A program made the position numbers and the translations under genes. 64,000 bases of DNA. Source: Microlunatus phosphovorus NM-1. GTDB taxonomy: Bacteria > Actinomycetota > Actinomycetes > Propionibacteriales > Propionibacteriaceae. Numbering within the stretch: the stretch's first letter is position 1; every line of letters begins with the position of its first letter. The stretch is taken from positions 5,518,001 through 5,582,000 of the forward strand of contig NC_015635.1 of NCBI RefSeq assembly GCF_000270245.1. Reading direction: 5' to 3'. The notes beneath the pieces are model-generated. The model was not told the DNA's origin. It saw only the letters and a list, made by a program, of their open reading frames with translations, and ran no database searches. This document shows positions 52,708 through 60,804 of this stretch, in pieces.

Positions 52708-53346
52708 TCAGAACCGCCACGCGGCGATGATGACCAGCACCGCGACGAGGGCCAGCCAGCCAGCCAGGAGGGCGCTGTGGTTGCGGTGAGCGACTTCCAC
52801 GGCACCAGCGGCACGCGCTGGCAGCCGATCCCTGACGCGTCCCAGATTGTCCAAGGTCACATACCAGACGGTCGCGAAGGTCGCCGCCCACACCGCCATG
52901 CAGTAGGGGCAGAGGGCATGGATGACCGTCAGGCTTTGCACCATCAGCCAGCCAACGAAAACGGTGCCGGCCACCGCGCCCAGCTGCAGGCCGACCGCGT
53001 ACCAGCCGGCGAGCCGGCCCCCGGCCAGCAGCATGGCGCCGATCGCGGCGACCACCGCGAACCCGGCGATGCCGAGGTACGGGTTGGGGAAACCGAACAC
53101 TGCCGCTTGAGGTGAGGTCATCACCGGCCCGCAGGAGACGGTGGCGTTGATGCTGCACGACGGCGTGTAGAACGGGTTGGTCAACAACCAGTACTTCTCC
53201 ACTGCCAGCACGAATGCTGCCGCGAAACCGACCAGGCCCGCCACCAGCAACACCCAGCCCACGGTCCGAGACGCCAACACCGATGCCGCCGCTGCGCCGG
53301 ATTCGGTCATCTCGTCGCTGATCTGCAGACGATCAGTGCCCGTCAT
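52708..53346 (-). CDS. VKOR-family disulfide-generating membrane protein
   Basis: 212 residues from ATG 53346. Four or five membrane segments with the two cysteine pairs of bacterial VKOR: loop cysteines in YTPSCSINATVSCGPVMTS and the quinone-site CxxC in VIHALCPYCMAVWAATFAT. It reoxidises DsbA by passing electrons to quinone. Coupled by ATGA to the DsbA-like gene. In actinobacteria VKOR replaces DsbB. Confidence 0.95.
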   Translation of the reverse strand: MTGTDRLQISDEMTESGAAAASVLASRTVGWVLLVAGLVGFAAAFVLAVEKYWLLTNPFYTPSCSINATVSCGPVMTSPQAAVFGFPNPYLGIAGFAVVAAIGAMLLAGGRLAGWYAVGLQLGAVAGTVFVGWLMVQSLTVIHALCPYCMAVWAATFATVWYVTLDNLGRVRDRLPARAAGAVEVAHRNHSALLAGWLALVAVLVIIAAWRF

Positions 53347-54107
53347 TGGCCGAGTGCCTGCTCGATGGCGGTGGTGATGTCGTTGGCCGACTTCGGTTCG
53401 AGCCGCTGCCCGTTGAGGAAGAACGTTGGGGTCCCGGTCACGCCGAGGGCTGTGCCGTCGTCGATGTCGGCCTTGATCCGCGCCCAGGTGGCGTCGGAGG
53501 CATAGTCGGCGTCCCAGCGGGCCATGTCCAAGCCAAGCTCTTGCGCGTATTGACGGAACAGGTCGTCCTTGGGAACTTGCTGCTCCGACCATTGGGTCTG
53601 GGTTTCGTACATCTTCTTGTACATGGCCTCGAACTGGCCTTGCTGGGCGGCAGCTTCGACGGCTCGGGCGGCGCGCTGCGCGTTGAAGTGACCTTCGAGT
53701 GGGAAATAGCGTGCCACGAAGGTGACCCGGTCGCCGAAGGTCGCCCGAAGCTCCTCGATCAGGGGGAACGCGGCACCGCAGGCCTCGCATTCGAAGTCGA
53801 GGAACTCCACAAACGTGACCTTCCCGTCGGGTGCCTGCGACAGCCGGTGCGAGTTGTCCCGTACCACCATGTCCGCGCCCGCGGTCGACGCCTGGGTCGG
53901 GGCGGCGGTGGGCTGCGACCGGATCTGCAGGGTGGCGCCGATCGCCGCCATGATCACCACGACCCCGACCGCGACCAGGGTGATGATCCGGTTGCGTTTG
54001 CGGGCTTTGGCGGCAGCGGCCTGCTGCGCGGCCAGCCGGGCTCGTCGACTTTCTGGTCGGCCCGGCGGGTTGGTGTCTTCAGGCTTGGGCTTGCGGCTCT
54101 TTCCCAT
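53343..54107 (-). CDS. DsbA-like membrane-anchored oxidoreductase (CEAC)
   Basis: 254 residues. A charged N-terminus with one membrane anchor (IITLVAVGVVVIMAAIGATL), then a thioredoxin/DsbA fold with active site FLDFECEACGAAFPLIEEL, helical insert (NAQRAARAVEAAAQQGQF) and cis-Pro loop TGTPTFFLNGQRLEPKS. Predicted to introduce disulfides outside the membrane and to be recycled by the coupled VKOR. Has a paralogue immediately upstream with a CDDC site. Confidence 0.93.
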   Translation of the reverse strand: MGKSRKPKPEDTNPPGRPESRRARLAAQQAAAAKARKRNRIITLVAVGVVVIMAAIGATLQIRSQPTAAPTQASTAGADMVVRDNSHRLSQAPDGKVTFVEFLDFECEACGAAFPLIEELRATFGDRVTFVARYFPLEGHFNAQRAARAVEAAAQQGQFEAMYKKMYETQTQWSEQQVPKDDLFRQYAQELGLDMARWDADYASDATWARIKADIDDGTALGVTGTPTFFLNGQRLEPKSANDITTAIEQALGQ

Positions 54108-54203
54108 CTCAGACCTTCGGTCCTTCCATGGCTGTCCGTTGCTGTCTTGGCGGGTTGGTTTGTGCCTGGGTTGTCGACGGTGGGATTCGAGCTGCCGGGG
54201 TGG

Positions 54204-54926
54204 TCATCGGGACAGGGCTTCGTCGAGGGCGGCCGTCAGCTCGGCCTGGGACTTGGGTTTGATCTGGTTGCCGTTGAGGAAGAAGCCGGGGGTGGAGGTC
54301 ACAGCGAGGGCGAGACCGTCGTCGATGTCGGTCTGGATGCGTTCCCAGGTGGCGTCGGAGGCGTACGCGGCGTCCCAGGCCGCCAGGTCGAGGCCGAGGT
54401 CGGCAGCGAAACCGCGGAACCGGTCGTCTTGCGGTGTTTGCGTCCCGGACCAGTCGGACTGGGTGTCGAGCATCCGGTTGTACATGGCAGAGAACTGACC
54501 CTGCTGCGCAGCCGCCTCCACCGCCCGGGCGGCGCGCTGAGCGTTGACATGGGACTCGGACGGAAAGTAGCGGACCGCGAATGTGACCCGGCCGTCGTAG
54601 GCGGCGAGCACCTCCTCCAGGCCGGTGGAACGGTCCGCGCAGTCGTCGCATTCGAAGTCGACGAACGCCACCAGGGTCACCTTCCCGTCGGCGGCGACCG
54701 ACAGCCGATACGAGTCCGGCCGCAGCACGGGCGACTCCGCCAGCGGCGATCCGGCGGTACCGCGCGACTGGTAGGCGCCGGCGCCGGCAAGACCGACGAG
54801 CAGCACCGCCACGGCCACCATCGCCCATCGAGCCCACGATCCCCGAGGTCGCCAACTCGATCCGACGACCGCCGGATCGTGCGACCTGGCGGCAGCACGG
54901 TCGTCGGGCGGCGGCTGCTCGACCAT
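54204..54926 (-). CDS. DsbA-like membrane-anchored oxidoreductase (CDDC), operon leader
   Basis: 240 residues from ATG 54926 with a good GGAGG site. Anchor WAMVAVAVLLVGLAGAGAYQ, active site FVDFECDDCADRSTGLEEVL, and the same helical insert as its neighbour (NAQRAARAVEAAAQQGQF). The cis-Pro loop reads TSTPGFFLNGNQIKPKS. A tandem duplicate of the CEAC protein with different active-site dipeptide (DD versus EA), implying different redox potential or clients. First gene of the eight-gene leftward operon, divergent from the ArsR-headed operon. Confidence 0.93.
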   Translation of the reverse strand: MVEQPPPDDRAAARSHDPAVVGSSWRPRGSWARWAMVAVAVLLVGLAGAGAYQSRGTAGSPLAESPVLRPDSYRLSVAADGKVTLVAFVDFECDDCADRSTGLEEVLAAYDGRVTFAVRYFPSESHVNAQRAARAVEAAAQQGQFSAMYNRMLDTQSDWSGTQTPQDDRFRGFAADLGLDLAAWDAAYASDATWERIQTDIDDGLALAVTSTPGFFLNGNQIKPKSQAELTAALDEALSR

Positions 54927-55005
54927 CGTGGACCTCCGTGGCGTAAACGCGGCGGCTGGGAACTGTTAGATCAGGTGGCACGTTCCATGGTTCAAATCCC
55001 ACCTC

Positions 55006-55038
55006 TTGACAACAAGCTATCAGATCCGATGTTATCGG
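55006..55038 (+). promoter_or_regulatory. Promoter and operator of the ArsR-headed metal operon
   Basis: TTGACA (55006-55011) with a -10-like TGTTAT or ATGTTA 17-18 bases on. The inverted repeat CCGAT-GTT-ATCGG (55026-55038) covers the -10 and ends 4 bases before the ArsR start. A transcript starting here would be nearly leaderless. Likely autoregulatory site. The divergent dsbA-like gene starts 115 bases away and may share control. Confidence 0.65.
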
Positions 55039-55041
55039 TCC

Positions 55042-55488
55042 ATGACGATGGATGAGGGTGGGTTGGTCGCCGAAGGACTGGCCGAGCAGGCTGACGCGTG
55101 TGCCGAGTCCGGTTCGGCGGCGGCTGTGTATCTGTTTCGCAGCCTGGCCGATCCGGCACGGTTGACGATCTTGCGGCACCTCGCACTCGGTGAGCATCGG
55201 GTGGTGGATCTGACCGCGCACCTCGGGCTGGCGCAAAGCACGACCTCAGCTCATCTGGCGTGCCTGCGCGACTGCGGGCTGGTGTCATCCCGCACGGTCG
55301 GCCGCGCCTCGGTGTACTCGCTGGCCGTGCCGCAGGAGCTGATGGGGCTCCTTGCGTCAGCCGAGCGGCTGCTGGCTGTGACCGGTGACGCGGTGACCCT
55401 GTGTCCTGCCAACCATGGTCCCGACGACGACGCTGACGATGCGCCGCAGACGACCGGCTCTGACATCGCGGCCGCGCGCCATGAATGA
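55042..55488 (+). CDS. ArsR-family metal sensor with Cys pair
   Basis: 148 residues from ATG 55042. Winged helix: RSLADPARLTILRHLALGEH, LTAHLGLAQSTTSAHLACLR, DCGLVSSRTVGRASVYSL. The recognition-helix pair ACLRDCG (C-x3-C) matches the CmtR-type Cd/Pb/Zn sensor, and VTLCPANH adds a later Cys/His. It heads a run of metal-efflux and copper genes, so it most likely derepresses them on metal binding. Overlaps the methyltransferase start by 8 bases. Confidence 0.92.
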   Translation: MTMDEGGLVAEGLAEQADACAESGSAAAVYLFRSLADPARLTILRHLALGEHRVVDLTAHLGLAQSTTSAHLACLRDCGLVSSRTVGRASVYSLAVPQELMGLLASAERLLAVTGDAVTLCPANHGPDDDADDAPQTTGSDIAAARHE

Positions 55489-56143
55489 TCTTGCCGGGGC
55501 TGCGGCCGGGCTGGTCTACGCGGCGGCAGTGCTGGTGCTGCTGGTGGTGCAGACCTGGCGGCAGCATCGGGCGACAGGATCGACCGGTTTCAACGGCTTC
55601 CGCGGGGCGACTCAGGATCTGGCTGCCCGGCTCGCCGGGATCGGTTTCGTCATGGCGGTGCTGATTGGCTTGGGCGCGCCGTGGCTCACCGCGACCGGAA
55701 CGCTGCCCGCGTGGCCTCTGCCGATCATGGTGGGCGCCTTCGGCATCGTCGTCGCAGCCGCTGGACTGCAACTCGGGGTCGCCGCGCAGCGTGCGATGGG
55801 CCGCTCCTGGCGAATCGGGGTCGACCAGAACGAATCCACCAACCTGGTGGTCGACGGGCCGTTCCGGCTGGTCCGCAACCCGATCTTCACCGCTTTGATG
55901 ATGCTGCAAGCCGGGACTGCGGCCATGGCGCTGACGTGGTTGTCACTGCTCGGGGCGGCACTGATGTTTGCCGCCTGTCAGGTCCAGACCCGACTGGTTG
56001 AGGAGCCGTACCTGCTGCGTCACCACGAAGATAGCTACCGCGGCTACGGCGCCCAGACGGGCCGGTTCGTTCCCGGGTGCGGACGCCTCCGGCCGCTCGG
56101 GCCGGTGCCAGCGCCGCACCGCACAGCTGGTGGTGAAGCATGA
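55481..56143 (+). CDS. Isoprenylcysteine methyltransferase-like membrane protein
   Basis: 220 residues from ATG 55481. Five membrane segments; the C-terminal ICMT/PEMT signature is present: GVDQNESTNLVVDGPFRLVR, NPIFTALMMLQAG, then EEPYLLRHHEDSYRGYG. These residues bind S-adenosylmethionine at the membrane. Such bacterial proteins often accompany CDF or Cd efflux genes, with the methylated substrate unknown. Overlaps the CDF gene by 4 bases (ATGA). Confidence 0.88.
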   Translation: MNDLAGAAAGLVYAAAVLVLLVVQTWRQHRATGSTGFNGFRGATQDLAARLAGIGFVMAVLIGLGAPWLTATGTLPAWPLPIMVGAFGIVVAAAGLQLGVAAQRAMGRSWRIGVDQNESTNLVVDGPFRLVRNPIFTALMMLQAGTAAMALTWLSLLGAALMFAACQVQTRLVEEPYLLRHHEDSYRGYGAQTGRFVPGCGRLRPLGPVPAPHRTAGGEA

Positions 56144-57063
56144 CCGGCGGCCACGCCCACTCCCATGCCCCGGTCACCGCGACCGGAAAGCACCGTCGCC
56201 GGCTTGTGCTGGTGGTGGCGATCACTGGATCAATCTTCGTCGTTCAGGTCATCGGTGGACTGATCTCCGGGTCGTTGGCGCTGCTCGCTGACGCCGGGCA
56301 CATGCTGACCGACTCGACCGGGCTGATCATCGCTCTGATCGCGGCAACCCTCGCGACCCGTCCAGCGACACCGGCCCGCACCTTCGGTCTCCAACGGGTC
56401 GAGGTGCTGGCCGCGATGATCAACGGACTTCTGCTGACCGGCATCGCAGTGTGGGTGCTGGTCCGCGCCATTGAACGCTGGAACCAGCCGGTGGAGATCG
56501 CCAGCGGCCTGATGCTGGTGGTGGCCGTGGTGGGTGCGGTCGCCAACGCCATCGGACTGCTGATCCTGCGCGGCGGTAAGGACGAGAGTCTCAACCTGCG
56601 CGGCGCCTACCTGGAGGTACTCGGCGACCTCCTCGGCTCGCTGACCGTGATCGCCGCCGCGATCGTGATCACCTTCACCGGCTACACCCGCGCCGACTCG
56701 ATCGCCTCGCTGCTGATCTTCGTCATGATCATCCCGCGTGCCTTCTCGCTGCTCCGCGACGTGGTAGACGTGCTGCTGGAGGCCACCCCCCGCGGCATCG
56801 ACCTGGACCAGATCCGACAACACATCATCAACGTCGACGGCGTGATCGACGTCCACGACCTGCACGCCTGGACCATCACCAGCGGCGTCCCGGTGCTGTC
56901 GGCCCATGTTGTCGTCGACAGCGCCGCGCTCAGCAACGGACGCGCCGGAGAGGTGCTTGACCGGCTCGGCGAATGCCTCGACGAGCACTTCGACGTCGAC
57001 CACTGCACCTTTCAGCTCGAACCCGAGGGTCACAGCGCCCACGAGCACAGCCAACACGCCTGA
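56140..57063 (+). CDS. Cation diffusion facilitator (CzcD-like metal exporter)
   Basis: 307 residues. His-rich start MTGGHAHSHAPV, six membrane segments with metal-site pairs LLADAGHMLTDSTGLIIALI (D-x2-H-x3-D) and YLEVLGDLLGSLTVIAAAI (E/D-x2-x-D in TM5), then a cytoplasmic domain (DGVIDVHDLHAWTITSGVPV, VDHCTFQLEPEGH) with a His-rich tail. Exports Zn, Cd or Co by proton exchange. Co-transcribed behind the ArsR-type sensor. Confidence 0.93.
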   Translation: MTGGHAHSHAPVTATGKHRRRLVLVVAITGSIFVVQVIGGLISGSLALLADAGHMLTDSTGLIIALIAATLATRPATPARTFGLQRVEVLAAMINGLLLTGIAVWVLVRAIERWNQPVEIASGLMLVVAVVGAVANAIGLLILRGGKDESLNLRGAYLEVLGDLLGSLTVIAAAIVITFTGYTRADSIASLLIFVMIIPRAFSLLRDVVDVLLEATPRGIDLDQIRQHIINVDGVIDVHDLHAWTITSGVPVLSAHVVVDSAALSNGRAGEVLDRLGECLDEHFDVDHCTFQLEPEGHSAHEHSQHA

Positions 57064-57108
57064 ACCGCACCACCAGCACACTTTCCGCGAGAGGACCCTT
57101 CCACCCCG

Positions 57109-57660
57109 ATGTGCCCTGCGCCGCCACGCCGCATCCCGCCGTCCACCGGTGTCGCCTTGAGGCGGTTCAGCCTGCCCACCGCGGTAGCTGCCACGGCAGT
57201 GGCCGCGGTCCTGCTGACCGGCTGCCAGGCCGACAGCACCGCCGGTTCCCCGACCGTGCCTCCGCCGCCCGCCACCGCCACCACAACCGCGGCCGCCACC
57301 CCGGACCCGGCGGCCACCCCACCGTCGGCGCCGTCGGCGCCATCGTCGCCTCGGCCGTCAGCGGCCACGGCGCGCAGCAAGGCAGCATCGCCGGCGGCGG
57401 ACGCGACGATCGCGGTGACAATCGCCGACGGGAAGGTGCGCCCGAACGCTGAGGATGTCAAGGTCAAGCAGGGTCAAACGGTGCGGGTCACGATCCGCAG
57501 CGATGTCGACGAGTCAATCCATGTGCACGGCTACGACAAGACGGCCAAAGCCAGCCCCGGCGAACCCGGTGAAGTGACGTTCACCGCCGACGTCAAAGGC
57601 GTCTTCGAGATCGAGACTCACGAGTCGGCCAAGCTGGCCGCCAAGCTGATCGTGTCCTGA
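57109..57660 (+). CDS. Cupredoxin-like lipoprotein
   Basis: 183 residues. Signal peptide with lipobox VAAVLLTGC, then a long Pro/Ala/Thr linker (residues 45-95), then a cupredoxin-type beta-sandwich: AEDVKVKQGQTVRVTIRSDV, ESIHVHGYDKTAKASPGEPG, VFEIETHESAKLAAKLIVS. H-V-H and the late E-T-H-E-S resemble EfeO/cupredoxin metal sites, although the usual Cys is absent. Probably an extracytoplasmic metal carrier or scavenger. Substrate unproven. Confidence 0.85.
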   Translation: MCPAPPRRIPPSTGVALRRFSLPTAVAATAVAAVLLTGCQADSTAGSPTVPPPPATATTTAAATPDPAATPPSAPSAPSSPRPSAATARSKAASPAADATIAVTIADGKVRPNAEDVKVKQGQTVRVTIRSDVDESIHVHGYDKTAKASPGEPGEVTFTADVKGVFEIETHESAKLAAKLIVS

Positions 57661-57702
57661 CGTGGCCAATGCCCGTACGCGGCCCGCCCCGGCGGATCGG
57701 CG

Positions 57703-59016
57703 ATGATCCCGCTCCACGGCCTGGGTGGCCGCCAAGACCTGCCGTTGCCGTTCTCGGTAGTGCTGATCGCGGCCGCCGCGACCTTGATCATCTCGTTCCT
57801 CGTGCTGTGGTGGCGATGGCCGGCCGCACGCTACGCCACGGTCGGTGGCGTCCCGTTGCCCCGACTCACCGCTGCGCTGGATTCCCCGGCGCTGCGGTGG
57901 CTGGTCCGGGCCATCGGTCTCGGCCTGGCCGGGTGGGCGCTGTTGGCTCTGCTGGCCGGGCCCGACGAGCTGATCAACCCCATTTTCGGATACGTGTACG
58001 TGTGGGTGTGGGTCGGGCTGGTGCCGATCTCACTGCTGTTCGGGCCAGTGTGGCGAACGCTGAACCCGTTCCGGACCGTGCATCTCGTCCTCGCCCGCCT
58101 GACCAAGATCCCGCACGATGTCGGTGCGTGGGGCCGGTTCCCCGCGGCGGGCGGAGTGTGGCCGGCCGTCGTGCTGCTGGTCAGCTTCGTGTGGCTGGAG
58201 CTGGTGGCGCCCAACCGCACCACGATCGCGATGATCATGATGTGGATCGCGGTCTACGTCGCCGTGCAGGCCGTTGGCGGGCTGCTGTTCGGCTCCGGCT
58301 GGTACGCCGCCGCTGACCCGTTCGAGGTGTACGCGCTGCTGATGGCGAAGCTGTCGGTGTGGGGCCGCGGTCAAGACCGGCTCATCGTGGCCCGGTCACC
58401 GTTGGCGAACCTGGCCACATTGAACCCGGTGCCGGGCACAGTCGGAATCGTCGCCGTGCTGCTCGGCTCCACAGCCTTCGACGGATTCTCCAACTCCACT
58501 AGCTGGATCCGTTGGATCCAGGCGGGCGACAAGCCCGCGGTGTGGATCGCCACCGTTGCCATGGTCGGGATGATCACGCTAGTGGTGGTCAGCTACCAGG
58601 TGGCGGTGTACCTGTCGTGCCGGCTGACCGGGGTCGACCCGGCCGGCCAGCTCGGCACCTACATCCACTCGCTGGTGCCGATCGTGCTCGGCTACGTGAC
58701 GGCGCATTACCTCACGCTGATCGTCTTCGAGGGACAGCGGACGCTGATCTTGTTCAGTGACCCGATCAACGCTGGCTGGAACGTGCTCGGCACCGCGCAC
58801 TGGCAGGTCGGCATGGGGTTCTTCGCCTACACCACGCTGATCGCTATGTTGCAGGCCGGCGCTGTTGTGGTCGGTCACATCCTCGGCGTCATCGCCGCCC
58901 ACGACCGGGCTTTGGCCATCGCCCCACCAACCAAGGCGGTGGTAGGGCAGATCCCGATGCTGGCGATCATGATCGGCTACACCCTCGGCGGCCTGTGGCT
59001 GCTGTTCGCCACATGA
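57703..59016 (+). CDS. Large polytopic membrane protein, unknown
   Basis: 437 residues from ATG 57703, ten or more membrane segments (SVVLIAAAATLIISFLVLWW, YVYVWVWVGLVPISLLFGPV, TTIAMIMMWIAVYVAVQAVG, AVYLSCRLTGVDPAGQLGTY, ILGVIAAHDRALAIAPPTKA). No family recognised. Conserved-looking H and D residues in membrane regions (VTAHYLTLIVFEGQ, AHDRAL) could bind metal or heme. It follows the cupredoxin gene and overlaps the protease gene by 4 bases, so it belongs to this operon. A copper-linked function is inferred from position. Confidence 0.8.
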   Translation: MIPLHGLGGRQDLPLPFSVVLIAAAATLIISFLVLWWRWPAARYATVGGVPLPRLTAALDSPALRWLVRAIGLGLAGWALLALLAGPDELINPIFGYVYVWVWVGLVPISLLFGPVWRTLNPFRTVHLVLARLTKIPHDVGAWGRFPAAGGVWPAVVLLVSFVWLELVAPNRTTIAMIMMWIAVYVAVQAVGGLLFGSGWYAAADPFEVYALLMAKLSVWGRGQDRLIVARSPLANLATLNPVPGTVGIVAVLLGSTAFDGFSNSTSWIRWIQAGDKPAVWIATVAMVGMITLVVVSYQVAVYLSCRLTGVDPAGQLGTYIHSLVPIVLGYVTAHYLTLIVFEGQRTLILFSDPINAGWNVLGTAHWQVGMGFFAYTTLIAMLQAGAVVVGHILGVIAAHDRALAIAPPTKAVVGQIPMLAIMIGYTLGGLWLLFAT

Positions 59017-60002
59017 GCCGCCGACAGACGGGCCGCCGCCGCGCACCGGCCCCGGCCGCCGACCACAGTCCCGCCCATCACAGGCAGCCGGGATGGGCGG
59101 CAGTGCCACCCGAGGTCAGCTACCCAAGAGTGCTGTCGGCCCAGCCGGGCTGGCAGGCAGGGCTCGGGATCGCGCTGGCGCTCAGCGGATATGTGCTGAT
59201 CACCTCGATCGTGACAGCCTCAGTCGTCGGCCTCGGCTACCTCATCCAGCGGCCCAATCTGCCCCTCGCGGACGACCGTGCAGCTGCGGCCAGCTACCAG
59301 AACCCGGTCGGATTTCTCGCGCAGAGTCTGAGCATCGCAGCCCTGCTGCTGATGTGCTGGGCGTTGATGCGGTGGCTTCACCGGCTGCCGCTGGGATGGC
59401 TGTCCTCGGTCCGGCCTCGGTTGCGTTGGCGCTACTTTGGGCTCTGCCTGCTGATGGCCGCGGTGGTGCTGTACGGCATCGTCGCGGTCACCGCGCTCAC
59501 GGCGGGTGTTCCCATCGTATGGCGTCCGCAACCCGGGATCGTCGCCGTGTTGCTGGTGGTGGCCCTGGTCACCCCACTGCAGTCAGCGGCGGAGGAGTAC
59601 CTGTTCCGCGGCTACCTGCTGCAGACGATGGGCAGCTTCTTTCCCAGCCCGTGGGTCGGGGTGATCTTCTCGTCCCTGCTGTTCGCCGCGTTGCACGGCA
59701 GCCAGAACCTGCCCCTGTTCGTCAACCGGCTCGCGTTCGGGCTGCTCGCTGCCACCCTGGTCTTGGCCACCGGCGGCCTGGAAGCCGGGATCGCCGCGCA
59801 CATCGTCAACAACGTCGGCGCCTACACCCTTGCGGCGTTCACCTCCTCGATCGCCGACCTCCGCGCGGTCCGCAGCCTCTCCTGGGCCGACGCCCTCACT
59901 GATGTCGCCGGCTTCGCCATCGTCGCCGTCGTCGCAGTTCTGCTCGCCCGCCGCCTCCACCTGCCAACCGTCACCCCACCGACCGAACGGAGCCAACCAT
60001 GA
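59013..60002 (+). CDS. CPBP-family intramembrane metalloprotease
   Basis: 329 residues from ATG 59013 (overlapping the previous stop). Eight membrane segments. CPBP/Rce1 motifs are clear: QSAAEEYLFRGYLLQTMGSF (E-E-x3-R), VIFSSLLFAALHGSQN (F-x3-H), and AHIVNNVGAYTLAAF (H-x3-N). These bacterial homologues of the CAAX protease cleave within membranes. A pairing with the ICMT-like methyltransferase of the same operon is notable, since those two activities act in sequence in eukaryotic prenyl-protein processing. Confidence 0.92.
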   Translation: MSRRQTGRRRAPAPAADHSPAHHRQPGWAAVPPEVSYPRVLSAQPGWQAGLGIALALSGYVLITSIVTASVVGLGYLIQRPNLPLADDRAAAASYQNPVGFLAQSLSIAALLLMCWALMRWLHRLPLGWLSSVRPRLRWRYFGLCLLMAAVVLYGIVAVTALTAGVPIVWRPQPGIVAVLLVVALVTPLQSAAEEYLFRGYLLQTMGSFFPSPWVGVIFSSLLFAALHGSQNLPLFVNRLAFGLLAATLVLATGGLEAGIAAHIVNNVGAYTLAAFTSSIADLRAVRSLSWADALTDVAGFAIVAVVAVLLARRLHLPTVTPPTERSQP

Positions 60003-60802
60003 CTCGCGGCCGAAAGCCTCCCTCCGACCTCGGTACCCGGCTCACCCAGCTCGACCGAATCCTCGGCGTCCACGTGAACACCGACCCAGTCGACGGCCTC
60101 GACCTGATCGTCTACCACCGCGGACCGGTCGGCTCCGACAGCCACTTGGCGATCTGTCAGATTCTGCTCGAGCACGGAGGCCGCGACCGCACCATTCCCG
60201 GTGAGCCTCGGCGGCTGCGGCCGGTGACCCGTCCCGCACCGTTGGACTGGGCGTACCGAGACCTGGATCAGATGCATCGGCTGGCCCTCCAGGTCACCAA
60301 CGGACAGCACCATTTCGAGTTCGATCCCGGCCACGTGCATCTGCTGCCCGACTTCCAGCCGCTGGCCGACTTGGCCCGCGGCGGCATTCTCGCCGACCCC
60401 TCCGGGGAGCTGACCCTGCTGCACCGGCGGCTACAGCGCTATCCGTCTCGGCTCGGCGACGGCCTGGTCGCTCGACTCTGGGAGATCCGCCCACTGCTCG
60501 ACGCAGCATCCGGCGCCGCCGACCGCGGCGACACCACCGGCACGGCTGCCGGGCTGACCCGGGCCGCAGACCTGGCAGCTCACGCCCTTCACGGGCATGC
60601 GGGCACTTGGCCGCCCCATCCCGCCCAGCTGCTCAGCGGCGCGCAACGCCTGGCCTGCACTCCACCAAGCTTTGCCGGCACGATGCAACGCGTACTCGCC
60701 CAACTCGGCACGCGGCCTGGCCTGCTCCGCGACGCTGTCGCCACCACGAGTGTGTTGATGGACGGGGTCGTTGTCGCGTGCCGACCTCGGCGACAGGACT
60801 GA
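59999..60802 (+). CDS. Unknown soluble protein
   Basis: 267 residues, ATGA-coupled to the protease gene. The N-terminal 90 residues (LTQLDRILGVHVNTDPVDGL, DLIVYHRGPVGSDSHLAICQ) and a helical C-terminal half (AGLTRAADLAAHALHGHAGT, WPPHPAQLLSGAQRLACTPP) loosely recall the layout of nucleotidyltransferase-fold proteins with a helical partner domain, but no G-S-x-D catalytic motif is seen, so I leave it unassigned. Conserved operon position suggests a role linked to copper or envelope metalloproteins. Confidence 0.7.
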   Translation: MTRGRKPPSDLGTRLTQLDRILGVHVNTDPVDGLDLIVYHRGPVGSDSHLAICQILLEHGGRDRTIPGEPRRLRPVTRPAPLDWAYRDLDQMHRLALQVTNGQHHFEFDPGHVHLLPDFQPLADLARGGILADPSGELTLLHRRLQRYPSRLGDGLVARLWEIRPLLDAASGAADRGDTTGTAAGLTRAADLAAHALHGHAGTWPPHPAQLLSGAQRLACTPPSFAGTMQRVLAQLGTRPGLLRDAVATTSVLMDGVVVACRPRRQD

Positions 60803-60804
60803 CC

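Noticed and set aside
54981-55005. tRNA T-arm-like string (GGTTCAAATCCCACC)
   Set aside because: Flanking bases do not form a T-stem, anticodon arm or acceptor stem, and no CCA end follows; treated as chance.
53346-55055. 569-codon rightward open frame
   Set aside because: Lies antisense to two well-supported DsbA-like genes and reads as a Val/Gly/Arg-rich shadow, typical of GC-rich DNA.
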